From Actinernus sp. WN-2022 (Eukaryota > Cnidaria > Anthozoa > Actiniaria > Actinernidae): DNA of 64,000 nt. Below are positions 23,401 to 35,420 of this stretch, in pieces. Location: contig JAOWCC010000577.1 in the NCBI GenBank assembly GCA_030867875.1, positions 90,749,740 through 90,813,739 of the forward strand. The letters run 5' to 3'. The first letter of the stretch is position 1; the number at the start of each line of letters is the position of its first letter. The notes under the pieces were generated by a model that was not told where the DNA came from, did no database searches, and saw only the letters and a list, made by a program, of their open reading frames with translations. The position numbers and the translations under genes are program-made.

Positions 23401-26400
23401 GGATATCGACTGAGCGACTAACGCCTTGTAACTAAGAACCGCTGATATACTGTTACCCAAATTAGTTGGGATGTTACATTATGTTGTTACAGCTTAGGTT
23501 TGATTATAGACCCAGGAGTATATTACACACAACACTGTAGACGGTAGAGTTATTTTTAGCATAGAGTTTTCCTCGAGAAGGAACAAAGGCCGTCACTTTT
23601 AACTAATCAGGATGCACTGAAAAATTGTAATTAACACGATTCAAACTGCTAAAAAATACTAAAGCGCAAGAGAACAAAAGACAACGTATTCGCATACCAG
23701 AACTTCGCGAATATAAATAGACACACCATCAACTGTGTTAGGGGCCAACACAAGGGCACAGGAACACTCCTGTGTAATATACTCCTGATAGACCTTATTC
23801 ATAAATGCGTATTTCCGTTTCAATAATTTATCCGCATGTATAAATACAGAAACAAATACCATGTGAACGCGCATGTCGACATTAGTAATCTTGTGAAATT
23901 TGAGTGGTATAGCTTAAAATGAGATTCATATATTAAGAAAAAAACGGACGGACAGTATAGGCAATGCGTATAACTGCTTAACAGCATGCAATTATCCACA
24001 TTGCTCCAAAGTTTAACACCATTACTAATGTTAATTCCATCTTTTATGTGGTAGTTGTATTAGTTTGCATCTACAGATTTATCTTCTAAATTACACAAAT
24101 TAGGAGGCGGTGATTATGAATTAAATCTACGATCATTAACATGATTCATTGTAACTCCCCAGACAAATATTGCCACATGTTTCTGTGCGTGCACTGTTTA
24201 AAGGAAAACGTGGCCTGTACACAGAATGGCCAGTGTTGCGGCGGTCAGTGTACGTATGGCCGATGCAAGAAAGATGCGCAGGGGGGAGCGCCTGGGACTT
24301 TTTGTGACCGTCATGACGACTGCAAGGATCCATCCGGCACGTGCTGCGTTAGGTATGCTTTAAAAAAAAACACTTTTAAGATTGAGGTTTTATTCTGTTT
24401 TACCACCCGAAGGTGGATGGAGAACCTCAACAGTCTTAAAGCCCCTCTATGGAGGTTTCCGAGGCCCTACGTTTTATCGTCCTTATCCGAGACCATTTGC
24501 AGTTCGATCAAAAAGGCAACACCTTCTATTTAGTTATTTTAAGACCCTGGGTGTTGGCCCGGCCGGAGTTTAAACCCGCGACCTTTCGCTCGACTGACGA
24601 GCGCTTTACCACTGAGCTAACCGGGAGGCGGTTAATATGCCATTCACACCAATTGAAAGCCATGGGCAATTACTAATGGAGTCCATCTTGTACCATCTCT
24701 GTTCCCATCAGTTTGGAACCATGGCCTTTTTTACTAACTGCGCATGCGTATAGCAGTCCGGTAAATCTGAACCAAATAAGAGGCACGCGACTCTAACTTC
24801 TGTAACAATAGTCCAATTCGTAGTTATTGACCGCCATTTTGAAAGGTAAGCAGGCTGGAGCTGCGACAGCTTAGTTAGAGGCTTGTATCTAGTTAGTATG
24901 ATAATCACAATCTATCCATATTCATAGAAAGAGGGTTTGTATCAGTGCAGGGCTAAGGCTTGGTATTACTCAGAGGTAAAAAAAATTCTCAAGCGATGAT
25001 TTGTATTCTTTTATTTCTCAAAGAGAACCAGCCATTAATCCACACATCTCAGTATGCAAGCCACCCCTAGAGGAGAGCATGGTTTGTGGACCAATCAATT
25101 TCTTTAAGAATGTATATATCGGAGCCCAGGTGCAGAGAGCGTGTGGACCATGCAAGGAAGGACTCATGTGCAAACAAGTGGGGTAAGAACGATGTTTATA
25201 CAATAAATAGTGCGAAACGCGCGCTCTGATTGGTCGATGGCCATGATCTATTACAGTACAGATGCACAGAAGACTTCATAAAGTCATGCGTGCGCTCTAT
25301 TTTGTTGGGAAAGTTCGCTAATTATGTATAGGAAATCATATGGTTTCGAGCTCTTTAAAAACTCACGAGTTCGAACTTACCCAGAATTGCATGACAAAAC
25401 CGTATGATTTATTGTTAATCATATACTCAACAAATTTACTTGAATCTTCGGAAATATCGGACAAATTGAAGCACCGTTAGAATAAGTAATGATACAACAT
25501 CTGAAATGTTAATGTTTAGTACTGTCAAATGAATGTACAGGGTTAGACGTGTTTTTGCCGTAACCACAGCGCGAACCTGTATATAACAGCCCTGTATTAA
25601 GCGGACACCCTCTATTAAGCGGCCAGATTTATTAGACCACTCGATCGGCCATCGCACACACGTTAAACGTCATTAATAATGTAATGCGCGAGCAAGTGAG
25701 GCTTGGTCAGCGGTGAGGCACACACGCATGCGGCGTGATATTTTTTGACTTGCATGGTTATCATTTTTCTTTTCTCCCCCTGTTTTCTTTTATTGATTTT
25801 CAATGTGTATAGAGCTCCGTTATAAAACAAATAGGTGTCATTTAGCCGTGGGTCTCTTTGTTCTCTTCACGTTGTGACGTCATCTGTTTATCGGTAAAAT
25901 GACAGATTCCCGCGTATGAGCATCCAATTAAGACAGGGCCGGGCGGTTATGCTCTGCTGGAAGTGTTTTGCTGCATAGAATACTATTACTACTATTAATC
26001 ACATAGCTCAGATTTCTTATTTATTTTCTACCAATCATAATTCGCGTTAGACCTGGTTTTCACTAGCGACATAAGCACAAGTAACATACGAGACGTAGTG
26101 CCGTATTGATCATTAGCAGTACTTGTTCTACTTACAGGTGTGAGATAAGAACAAGCGCCGCTAATGATCAATGTATTAAGTCTGGTTTTCACAAGCGACA
26201 TAAGCATAATAATAATAATACTCTTTATTTGCACCACTATTTAGAATTTTACAAAACTAAAAGAAAAATTATCTTATAAATTACCATATACATACATTAC
26301 AAAGGAAAGACAATGAAAGAGAGTGCAGGGGAGCTGGAGTAACGTAGGTTTTCGAAGCCAACTCCCCATTAAATAAATTTCACATAAATAAGGTCAAGGT

Positions 26401-26895
26401 GCAGTATTTCTGTGAAGTGGAAGTAACATACGTAACATACGTAACATACGCAGACGCAGTGCCGTATTGATCATTAGCAGTACTTGTTCTACTCACAGGT
26501 GTCAAATAAGAATAAGAGCTGCTAATGATCAATACATTACTGAGTCTGCGTATGGTGCTTGTGCTTATGCTTGGGCCCTATTTATCATTAGTGGTGCTTG
26601 TTCTGCTCACAGGTGTGATATAAGAACAAGCGCTGCTAATGATTAATGATTACTGCGTCTGCGTATGTTGCTTGTGCCCAGCTCTTACTGAGGTTCTATT
26701 ATAACATATATTATCCATTTCTCTTTTAAATGTTTAGTATAATAACTTTTCGTACATATTACCGATTTTCTAATAGCGACCAATCCCTTAAGATATCATT
26801 GTTTTCTAAAATTAGATTTTTTTTTTTATTTGCTTTTCAGAATTTTTGGAGTTCATGAGATTTGCGTGAGGGAGGATGACAAGAAAAAGAAGTAA
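20458..26895 (+). CDS. Dickkopf-like secreted protein C (DKK3-type), 5 exons, 227 aa
   Basis: Exons 20458-20604, 21574-21706, 24163-24352, 25024-25182 and 26841-26895 join in phases 0, 1, 2 and 2, totalling 684 nt with the stop. Exon 1 has a signal peptide (WILFLTSVF core) followed by a very basic stretch (KKHTRRQTQRR). Exon 2 adds about 30 residues absent from A and B before the GYYSQEC start of the DKK_N-type module. The module is then split by an intron just before KYCHMF. Exon 3 finishes it, crosses the linker without an intron and opens the colipase-like module; exons 4 and 5 complete that, ending in a lysine-rich KKKK tail. Both modules keep ten cysteines. Sequence is closest to A: the 'YCHMFLCV-CLKENVACTQN' segment is nearly identical, so A and C are the more recent pair. 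Likely secreted; function inferred from family. Confidence 0.88.
20605..21573 (+). other. Intron 1 of gene C
   Basis: Phase 0, GTATGT donor and CAG acceptor. AT-rich. I see no repeat or coding feature worth naming in it. Confidence 0.6.
21779..22873. mobile_element. TIR element, about 1.1 kb
   Basis: Outer arms 'cagtttacacgataag...ttttgggcac' (21784-21817) and the inverse at about 22836-22867. A second inverted pair, 'gtgccactacga' (about 22144) with 'gatcgtagtggcac' (about 22706), lies inside. A diverged partial relative with 'ggcacgcgtgcc' and 'catttacacg' is at 32740-32940. No transposase found. Confidence 0.65.
23213..23387. mobile_element. Palindromic element family 5, copy 1
   Basis: Inverted halves around 'gctctcgggaactgt'. 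Blocks 'gatcctcgaagctcacagtt' and 'gaatatcagggcata' are shared with 38170-38345 in the same order. Non-coding. Confidence 0.7.
23513..23793 (-). repeat. Dispersed repeat family 1, copy 2
   Basis: Reverse complement of 478-752 across nearly its whole length, with ~85% identity by eye. Ends carry 'aggagtata' at one side and 'atactcctg' at the other, so the ends themselves are short inverted repeats. Confidence 0.7.
24365..24640 (-). mobile_element. tRNA-derived SINE of a second family
   Basis: The minus strand starts with CCCGGTTAGCTCAGTGGTAA (box A) and GGTCGCGGGTTTAAACTCC (box B-like), then an unrelated body that ends near the donor of exon 3. It differs from the SINE at 10741 and 37079. It lies in intron 3 of gene C, opposite to the gene. 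Confidence 0.8.
25183..26840 (+). other. Intron 4 of gene C
   Basis: Phase 2, GTAAGA donor and TTTTCAG acceptor. The first part (25200-25420) resembles 50095-50340 ('ctctgattggtcgat', 'acagatgcac'). The second half holds the palindromic repeats at 26040-26690. Confidence 0.65.
26040..26690. repeat. Three palindromic copies with an inserted LINE-tail-like segment
   Basis: 'tgatcattagcagtacttgtt' or a close variant, followed 40-50 bp on by its inverse 'aacaagcg.cgctaatgatcaat', occurs at about 26107-26180, 26465-26545 and 26587-26650. Between the first two, an ATA-repeat-tailed segment (26205-26400) resembles the 3' end of the LINE at 14752 in layout ('gaggttttcgagttagcccc' type end). Confidence 0.65.
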
Positions 26896-27064
26896 ATTTA
26901 CCATGACTGGGTTGCACAAGCGATTTCCACTAGACTGGAATGAGACTGGAAAGGAACAAAAAAGGACAATGATCAGCGGGTCATTTATTCCAAATCAGAT
27001 CTCCCAGAATGCCTTTCAGCGTTTTCACTACACTTTCTATCACATTGTTCGTAGAGCAGATTTC

Positions 27065-27265
27065 ATATGAGTGGGACAAACTACGGCAATGACTATGGCA
27101 CGGTTACTCTACGGCATACCATGACATTGAAATGGTTTCCCTATTGTGTTTGTCTTTGTAATCTAATCAAATTACTGTCAACAGTGTTACGGCAGAGTAA
27201 GTTGCAGTACGATTATGGTAAGGCGACGGCCATGCCGTAGCTTTGTCCAACTCATACGAGATGCG
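27065..27265. repeat. Imperfect inverted repeat just after gene C
   Basis: 'catatgagtgggacaaacta' (27066) pairs with 'tagctttgtccaactcatac' (27238), and 'ggcatgactatg'-type inner blocks also pair. It may fall in the 3' UTR of gene C. Confidence 0.55.
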
Positions 27266-27329
27266 CTCTCCCAATGGGACATTTTCATAATGACGTCACA
27301 TACTAAAACTATCAGAACTCCTGGCCATC

Positions 27330-27478
27330 CCTTCATGTAGGACGACACGAATTGCTACCAAATTGTATTCTATTGTATTGTATTGTGTTGCGTTCTATTG
27401 TTGTATTGAATTGTATTGTGTTGTATTCTATTGTATTTTTGGTAAAAATTCGTGTCGTCCTACATAAAGGGATTGCCG
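27330..27478. mobile_element. Small inverted-repeat element with TTGTA-rich centre
   Basis: Arms 'tgtaggacgacacgaatt' (27335) and 'aattcgtgtcgtcctacat' (27446) flank a TTGTATTG-type microsatellite. It splits the 'ccagaactcctt...gcgcggattctt' repeat seen at 12900 and 13240, which marks it as an insertion. Confidence 0.75.
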
Positions 27479-27649
27479 AACTCCTTGCGCGGATTCTTGT
27501 GTTCCTCTTCTCTATACCATTGTCTCGATATTCAATCTCAAATTTATGAGTTTACAGATTCTCTGTCGACCGTTACATATTGCGCGACGCAAGCGAATTT
27601 CGTATGATATGAAATTCAGAGCTTTAATACGTAAAAACAATATCTAATG

Positions 27650-27935
27650 TGATTTAGTATTGTTTTTAGTGTTCCCAGAAGGTATGTAACAATATAGCTA
27701 CTCCCTCGCAAAACATGACAGTCGACATAGAGTCTCTGAACAACAGCGATAAAATTTAGTATTGTTTTAGTATTCCCAGAATGTAGGTAACAATGCCTAC
27801 ACCCTCACAAGGCATAACGGTCCACATAGTCTTTAAACAATAGCAATATAATTATTTTAGTATTGTTTTAGTATTCCCAGAAGGTATATAACAATAGCTA
27901 CACCTTCACATAGCATAACGGTCGACATAGGGTAT
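27650..27935 (+). repeat. Tandem repeat, about three units of 90 bp
   Basis: Unit contains 'tagtattgtttt', 'gtattcccagaaggtat', 'aacaatagctac' and 'catagcataacggtcgacata' variants at about 27656, 27755 and 27853. A lone related unit is near 28775-28840. Confidence 0.75.
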
Positions 27936-29577
27936 TTTAAAATCTGAATGAGAAATAGAATTTGAGAAAGATTCTGGAAGTTATAGTTACATGATGCCAT
28001 AATGAAAATGTCATATTTAGCGTTCGACTTTTGCCTATACATGTGACGATATCGATATGCATGATCAGTATCTGATTGGTTTGTAATTTAATTAGCATTT
28101 CAATCCCCTTGATTCACTGATTGGATGAATTTGCGCAGATTATATTTATATAAAAAATCTAGAAAGAAGAAATGATGAAAGTGCAATACTATTGCTAATA
28201 ATCAAGGATGATGCCAAGTTGTCCGTTTGGCTACCGTCAATCCATCGTACGAAAAAAAAAATGGCGGCTGTACATTTGACCACAATCCCTTGCGAGCCTA
28301 ACACAGTCAAAATACCACGTATAAATCCTATATTATCTTCAATGACAGTGTATTGGTAACAGCACTTGTACTGGCTGATTCCTAGATTTTAAAACTCTAC
28401 CGCAATTTTATAACAGATTTAAGGAGTTTCGCGTGCAAAGGATTGTGGGTAAAAGAACAAGCTGCCTTCGTTTTCTGTACGGTTAATTTTGAATGAACAA
28501 CAGTAAGGGCGAGTGTTTGAGCTTAACATGACTGGCAGAAGTCAACTTCAAACGGACTTAAAGGAATTCCAATGGTAATAGATACGGCAAGCGGAAATAT
28601 GCGGATTTATTATACATAACAATGTCAGTATAGACTGTTAAACTGTAAATTGCGAAACTGGCGGCAGATTTCAACACGTTGAAGTCTCACCGTCGACCGT
28701 GATGCTCAGCGTGACTATGCAGAACTTCGTAGGCAATAAATTCCGCCTTGAAAGCGTAAAAACACTCTAGCATTGGTTTTAAGTATTCCCAGAAGGTATT
28801 AACAATATAGCTACATGATGGTCGTCATATGGTATTTAGCATCAGGCCTTCGACGTCTGATGTCCCTAGTCATATACACGAAACACATTTATGTATTAAA
28901 TATCATTATACACCGATATATATTAATGTAAAAATACATGATTCAAACAACTAGGACTATTCCAGCGATGAAACATTCACGGCATAAATATATAGGGAGT
29001 TTCTTTTATATTTTCACTACTTGCTAATTCTGATGGGGGTTGGCCATGCTAGCCGAAAATATTGGTTTAATATTATTATTCCCCATACCGTACCAGTCAG
29101 ACTAGCAACGTTCTTTTGTTACTATACTTTCATAACTTTTGCTTGTTAGATCCCAACATGGAATATGCGGTCCTTTTGCTTCGTCTGTTAATTCTTTCAC
29201 AATTGTTCCTCAAATATTTTCATTTTCGATTCATTTTTCCCTTTCTACCGCTATAATTTTTGCCAGTTCCAGCTTCTTTAAATTTCTTTCCTTCCCATCG
29301 CCCCATTCCCTTCCCGGCCAGCCTAAGCCGCGCATTAGACTCCTGTTTGAAGTCTGGGTGCGAATACCTGCACTTAACTTACACAAAACGTGTCAACTTT
29401 GTGTCACTCCTCTAGGTCCTTCCTAAGCACCACCGTATTGACTCTTATCCAATTTAGAAGGGAAGAGAAAAAACGCGTATATATGTTTAAATGTATAGAT
29501 GTATATATAGATGAATATATAAATGTATAAATGTGTCATGAAAATTAATCATATCAACAAAAATATATTATACTATG

Positions 29578-29743
29578 GTATGATCAACTAAATGTCGATT
29601 AAGGTATGCTAACCGCCGTGGAGAGCGAGTAGCAGCTGACGTTTCTGCTTTTGCTTTGACGAAGGGCTAGCGCTCGAACGTCACCTGCTACTCGCTTCCC
29701 GCGGCGGTTAGCAAACCTTAATCTACATTTAGTTGATCATACC
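29578..29743. mobile_element. Palindromic element, about 166 bp
   Basis: Arms 'tggtatgatcaactaaatgt' and the complement ending at 29743 pair through 'gcgagtagcag...gacgtt'. A linked block right after it ('ccagtgtttatcttcccc') recurs at 44136-44190. Confidence 0.75.
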
Positions 29744-29815
29744 AGTGTTTATCTTCCCCGCCGACGTAGATCAGCACTAATTTTACAGGAACTAGTCACC
29801 CATCGTATATTATAA

Positions 29816-30567
29816 TATGTCTTGGTGTTGCGCATGTAATGAGTCATTGTTCGATTGGTGGCTGTTAAAGGGACTATGTCTTGGTGTTGTGCATGTATGG
29901 AGTCAATGTTCGATTGTGGCTGTTAAAGGGACTATGTCTTGGTGTTGCGCATGTATGGAGTCAATGTTCGATTGGTGGCTGTTGAAGGGACTATGTCTTG
30001 GTGTTGTGCATGTATGGAGTCAATGTTCGATTGTGGCTGTTAAAGGGACTATGTCTTGGTGTTGCGTATGTATGGAGTCAATGTTCGATTGGTGGCTGTT
30101 GAAGGGACTATGTCTTGGTGTTGTGCATGTATGGAGTCAATGTTCGATTGTGGCTGTTAAAGGGACTATGTCTTGGTATTGCGCATGTATGGAGTCAATG
30201 TTCGATTGTGGCTATTAAAGGGACTATGTCTTGGTGTTGCGCATGTATGGAGCCAAGGCTGTCAAAGATACTATGTTTTGGTGTTGCGCATGTATGGAGT
30301 CAATGTTCGATTGGTGGCTGTTAAAGGGACTGGGACTATGTCTTGGTGTTACGCATGTATGGAGTCAATGTCCAATTGGTGGCTGTTGAAGGGACTATGT
30401 CTTGGTGCTGCGCATGTATGGAGTCAATGTTCGATTGGTGGCTATAAAAGGGACTATGTCTTGGTGTTGTGCATGTATGCAGGCAATGTTCGATTGGTGG
30501 CTATAAAAGGGACTATGGGAGTCTTGGTGTTGCGCATGTATGGAGTCAATGTACAATTGGTGGCTGT
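29816..30567 (+). repeat. Minisatellite, 58/59-bp units, about 13 copies
   Basis: Unit holds 'gactatgtcttggtgttg', 'gcatgtatggagtcaatg' and 'ttcgattggtggctgtt'. Early units alternate between 59 and 58 bp (GATTGGTGG versus GATTGTGG), so pairs total 117 bp and keep long frames open. The unit matches part of dispersed family 3 (48270-48910, 60000-60420), from which the array probably expanded. Confidence 0.9.
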
Positions 30568-31069
30568 TAATTGATTACAAAGTAACAGTATCCTCCCTCG
30601 ATGCTTGATTGGAATGACATGCAATATTTTACTTGATATTTTGTTAAACATTTTTCCATATTTGTTGAGTTTGATTTTAACCATCTCACATGTGCGCGAG
30701 GTTCGTCAGTTCATATAAAAGTCGCTGTAAAGTATGTGTTCGGCCAGTACTGCGAATATAAAGTATAACGTATAACGTCCGCGGAGCGTCATAGATACAG
30801 CAAAAGAGCAGCATTTCGCTGAATTTCATGTCTGCATTCGCATCCGGCGCCGTAAATCCGGCGCGCGACGCGCAACCGGCAACCGGCCCCGAATGAAGGA
30901 AGGACCAGGGGAAAGGGGCTTTCTATTTCTCGCTTTAGTCCCCGCTCTCACAAGATGATATTCCCGCAGACTCAGGATGAGAAAATAAGGGACGGCTAGC
31001 AGTCTAGTTCTGCCTGGAAGCGAGGCTTATACAACCTAGTTCAGTTAAACAGAGGTCATGCACCTTATT

Positions 31070-31310
31070 CATATCTCATGCCCGAGAGGGAAGTAGTCTG
31101 GTAACAATGGTATCAGAGCGAGGCCAGTTCGCAAATATGGAGTCGATCAAAAATGTCTTAGTTTCTGTCGAACCGCACCGTTGTGTTATTTTGTGTCATA
31201 AGGACACTAACGTTATTTCCCGCCATCTATTGTAGATTTTTCTCTTCCTGTGACAAGCTTGGATTAATGGCCTCGCTTTGATGTATTTACGAATAAGGGC
31301 AACGTTTTGT
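31070..31310 (+). repeat. Dispersed repeat family 2, copy 2
   Basis: Shares 'cttattcatatctca', 'ctggtaacaatggtatcaga' and 'gcgaggc' with 58330-58545, and the downstream 'cgccatc..tgtaga' block with all three copies. Confidence 0.7.
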
Positions 31311-31644
31311 TCATATATTCATCGCCGACACCATCTCGTCTAACCCGACTGAGTCCGATTAAAGCGGTACTAGCTATCTATCGTCCGATCCGAATTAAGT
31401 TTAAGGTTTAATGATTTAAGAGAACTGCGAAAATGCATGCTTTTCAAACAGAGTCGATTGTAACATCTTATTCTAACAAAACGGCGAACTAAAATCTAGT
31501 TGTTCTAAATTTCTCTCAAAAGCATAATGTTTTTATCCACATATATCTTTGCCATCCTTTATGGAAATGGTCTCAGATATTTTCCAGTAAAACGTGAGAT
31601 CTAGCTTGTTATTTTGTCTTTCGTCATAAAATAATATCTCTTGT

Positions 31645-32650
31645 CTCTAATCACGGTGGACACAAATGACCCTCAAATCGATTACTTTGCTATATTTTCA
31701 AAAGTTCCTAACGTAGAAAATTGAATTTTCGTGGAAGGTTTAAGAAGGATACCAAAACAAAATCCGATGATTTCCACTACTGTAGTCATATTGATGACGT
31801 CACAATACGTCATGTATCCATTTATAATAGGTTTCTTGATATTTTCAAAAAAAATAATTCTCGAATTCCCATCATGTTGACAACAAAGTAACCGAAAACT
31901 CGAGTTCGATTGCTTAAGAGGGAGAAAAGTTATAAAATTGTGAAATATTTCCCGCCAAAATTTTAAAATACAATATAGAACAATTTCCAAAATAACTTCT
32001 TCATTCATCGAGTTTAAAATATTTATTCACGACAATCTAGCAATTTAAAGATTAAATCGGTACCCACAATCGTATGTCGAGAGGAAATACTTTAAAATTC
32101 AGTGAAAAGCATACGTCATTATGACGTATTTTTTTAAAACGTCTGTTAAAATTGATAAATATTTGGGTATTTTTTCGGGTTTTAATGAGGAAATGTACTT
32201 ATCGTACACTGAATAGCCGCAATATGGTATTTTTTGTTTCTTCAATGTAGAAAAAGCATGAATGATGTCAGACCAATGACATCAGAAAATGTGACGTCAC
32301 AGAAAACTTATCATATTTAAGTTCTTAATAACTCAGCATATGCTTATCTCGATGTTTATATTTACTTTAAACTTTTCGTCAATCAAAACCACATTTTATG
32401 TTGCTATGATAAACATGTTTTATTTCAAACGTATAGGTAACGGAGAATTTGACCTTAAAATGAGTCGTTCATTATGACGTCATAACGTCAATATACAAAC
32501 CTGATTGATCCTAAAGACGTCATTTCATTTTAATATTAACCTATGAAAATTTCATTAAATTTGACATCGAATTAAACAAAATGTGCTAGTTCATATATTA
32601 TTGGCACGCGCAACATGAGCGATTTGAAGGTCATTTATGCCTGCCCTAAT
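31645..32650. mobile_element. Inverted-repeat element rich in TGACGTCA palindromes, copy 1
   Basis: Left end 'acaaatgaccctcaaatcg' (31661) pairs with right end 'cgatttgaaggtcattta' (32618). The interior has several CRE-like palindromes (about 31795, 32290, 32463, 32515). No open reading frame of note. Confidence 0.55.
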
Positions 32651-34599
32651 TAAACGACAGAGCCCTCTTTAAAAACATTACTTCTTATATACATTAAACT
32701 AAAAAAAACATGCATGCATAAATCCAGATTTCGATATCATAACTACGATGAATCAAGCCTGGGTAACACGACAAGCATTTTCGGCACGTAGCTCCTAACT
32801 CCTAACAAGGGCACGGCAGTCCTAACGTGGGTACGGCACGCCAAAGAGGCGGGCGAGACTACCTTATGACTAGCACCCCGATATTCTCGGGCACGCGTGC
32901 CCCGGCTGAACATTTCCATTTACACGCTGTAATGACTGAACGACAAACCACTAGAGAGATTTAGTGCCACGTTTTGCAGAAAACGGGAAACATCAGAGTT
33001 TGTTGGTTTGTTCAAAGTGCTAAATAAACTGGTATGACTGAACATGGTAAATAATTCGCACGTCCACAACAACTCATTGTCACTGTAAACGGCAAGCGAC
33101 AAACGTGGGAAAATCGTGGTCGAGTCAGTACAACAGAAGTAAAATTAACCAGCGTATTCAGCGTCTTGTCTTTAATTGTCCTTTCTTTTAAAAAACAGTG
33201 AGTGATAATTATCAGCGAATTGCTCTTTCATAACAAGTGCAGATTAGCACTTTTGTTTTAATTTGAATGACTTCTTTGTAATAAATATTTCCATAAATCT
33301 TTCATAAATCAATTTCACTCCTTTGATTTCTAGCAGTAGGAGCAAATAATAACAATGATGATCTGTTGAGCCGAAGGTCATGCTGCTGTCAATGCAACGG
33401 CAGATTTTGAATGCAAGTGTATGCCTTCCCGAACAGGATAAAGAACGCTTTTGGTAAGTTTAATAACTTTACGAAATCGTACATTTGAGATTCGTCGTAA
33501 TCGTTTATAAAATTTGTCGATTCTAGATTATTATAACGCCGTAAGGGTTTACGAATACTAGAGTCTGCCGGGCTAGCAGATAGAGTCTTACATTACAAAA
33601 TGGAATTAAAACATAGCTTTCTAAAACTATCATAAGAATTGGTTTAAGCAAACATGCTCATAACAGTTAATTAAAATAACTAACAACGATTAGACAAATA
33701 TAGACCTTCAGAAACTACGACGGCAACGTCTTGGACGGCGGCATAAAATAATATATAGTCTTGATTACAATTACAAAATACAATAACTGCACGTGAAAAT
33801 GCACGAATTCGCCTACATATGTTCTCTGCAGAAAAACAACGTAAAAGCTCCAAATTTAACGTTCAAAGGAGAAGGCGAACGCAAGAAAGTAAATCACGCC
33901 ATTCTTCCTTTCAGCATGATCGGAACTCTATACTGTTATTTTTTTGTGAAAAATGAAGGAAATAGTCAACATTCCGTCATCAAATCCGTCGCCAACATAA
34001 ATCAGGATGGCGATGATAACAGTCGTCAGTATACAATGATCTTAATCGAATCACATCATGCAACACGTTGTACATACATTGGAGTCGTTGTCTGCAAACA
34101 CAAAACGACGTGAAACTAAGTTGTATGTTTAGTAAATTTAACGTGAATGTAAGAAAGCACACTGTATTTCGTTCTGCCTTTTGTTGGTCTAAAGAAGAAT
34201 CGGAGCAACTACAGAATGCAGGGCGGCTTTTGAAGCTCCTTGTGTTTTGAGCGGTGGCTCAGTGGATATATCAGGTCTTCTGGTGATATATAAACATCAG
34301 AAGTTGACGAGAACTACGTTTTGCGTCCTGTCGCACAGCCACTGCCATAAATGAAATGTAACTGCACAGTTAGTTATCCAATCAAAGCCCATAATTTCAA
34401 GAGTAATCGTTTAGTTTTTCGTCGGCTTTGTTCAGTTCTAACCCATGCGGCAAACTCCACCAACAACATGCAGTCAAAGGGTTTTAACCCTGAAGTCCTT
34501 CTAGCTGTATAATAGTATTACTTTAATTTTATTTTTCCCGTTTGAATAGCAGGTTGAGTGTGTAAATATTGCTGAAAAGTAATAGCAGACATGAGGAAA

Positions 34600-34705
34600 A
34601 TTAAAGATTAAATTTCTCTGAGAGCCGAGGGAGGATTTGTGGAAGTGGCGGAGCTATAGGACTTTTACAAATCCTCCCGAGTCTCGAAGGGAAATTTAAT
34701 CACTA
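34600..34705. repeat. Inverted repeat, about 100 bp
   Basis: 'gagggaggatttgt' (34627) pairs with 'acaaatcctccc' (34666), with 'ttaaatttc' type arms outside. Short hairpin of unknown role. Confidence 0.6.
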
Positions 34706-34914
34706 ATTTCCCGAAATGTCATGTTATTAGTTTGTAATTCCATGATCTCCAAGAACGTTAGCTTTCTCTGCATGCTGATTACAAGACGTCGTCGCAGTTG
34801 GGTTGCTTTCGATAACGTTTTGTTATTATGCTTGATTGAGCGCCATTGATTGAGCGACCTTGACTTCCCCTGGGGACAAGTGTTTTTTTTAGAAGACTAA
34901 AATACAATGCAATA

Positions 34915-35105
34915 GACCGATTTAGCTTGTACAGTTGTTGTCCCAATTCAGATCATGTGACAGATCTCCAGAGTATTCAGTTCTTTGTTTTCCAATTAGA
35001 AAAATTCATACATTACCTCTTGGGATACAGAAATACAAGAAAACATTACTCAAGGGAAAAGTCAGGTGACCTGAATTGGGACAACAAATGTACAAGCTAA
35101 ATAAT
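34915..35105. mobile_element. Palindromic element, about 190 bp
   Basis: 'tagcttgtacagttgttgtc' (34923) pairs with 'gacaacaaatgtacaagcta' (35080), and 'atgtgacagat'-side blocks pair more loosely. Confidence 0.7.
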
Positions 35106-35420
35106 GGCCATATTTATATAGCACCATATCACCACAGTCTCATGACGCTTTACATATTACTGACATATCCCGTCAGTGAATATTTTCGGACTGCTTTTAC
35201 GGCGCTAATAGCTGCCACGCAGTTTACAATGTTGGGTGTCTGGTTAATGCAATGGCCAGGTTGCTGTACCGGGTGACAACCCTTCTCTTTTTCGAATAGT
35301 ACGACAGGTTATTTCATGTCCCCTTCAAATACTGATTAGAAGTAGGAGGAGACAAGGCCAACGGCTTATAAACGTCCCTGCCCAAGGACGCGGCAGGGAT
35401 TCGAACGCAAATCGGTCAAT
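35106..35420. repeat. Dispersed repeat with SINE-like B box on minus strand
   Basis: 'tttatatagcaccatatcac' and 'catgacgctttaca' resemble a widespread short repeat type, and 'gggattcgaac' (35397) is a reverse B box. The A box is not clear, so the SINE nature is tentative. Confidence 0.4.

Larger units (their letters stand above)
21707..24162 (+). other. Intron 2 of gene C
   Basis: Phase-1 intron interrupting the first cysteine module between the second and third cysteines. It contains a ~1.1 kb TIR element, a palindromic element and dispersed family 1 copy 2. The ORFs in it are not genic. Confidence 0.65.

Noticed and set aside
29816..30567. CRISPR-like array
   Set aside because: No unique spacers of even length; units are contiguous tandem repeats in an animal genome.
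29817..30574. Three overlapping frames of up to 133 codons with repeated tryptophan/cysteine motifs
   Set aside because: They are translations of the 58/59-bp minisatellite; the frame stays open only because unit pairs total 117 bp.
33793..34113. 106-codon open frame between genes
   Set aside because: No recognisable motif and repeat-like flanks; not enough to call a gene.
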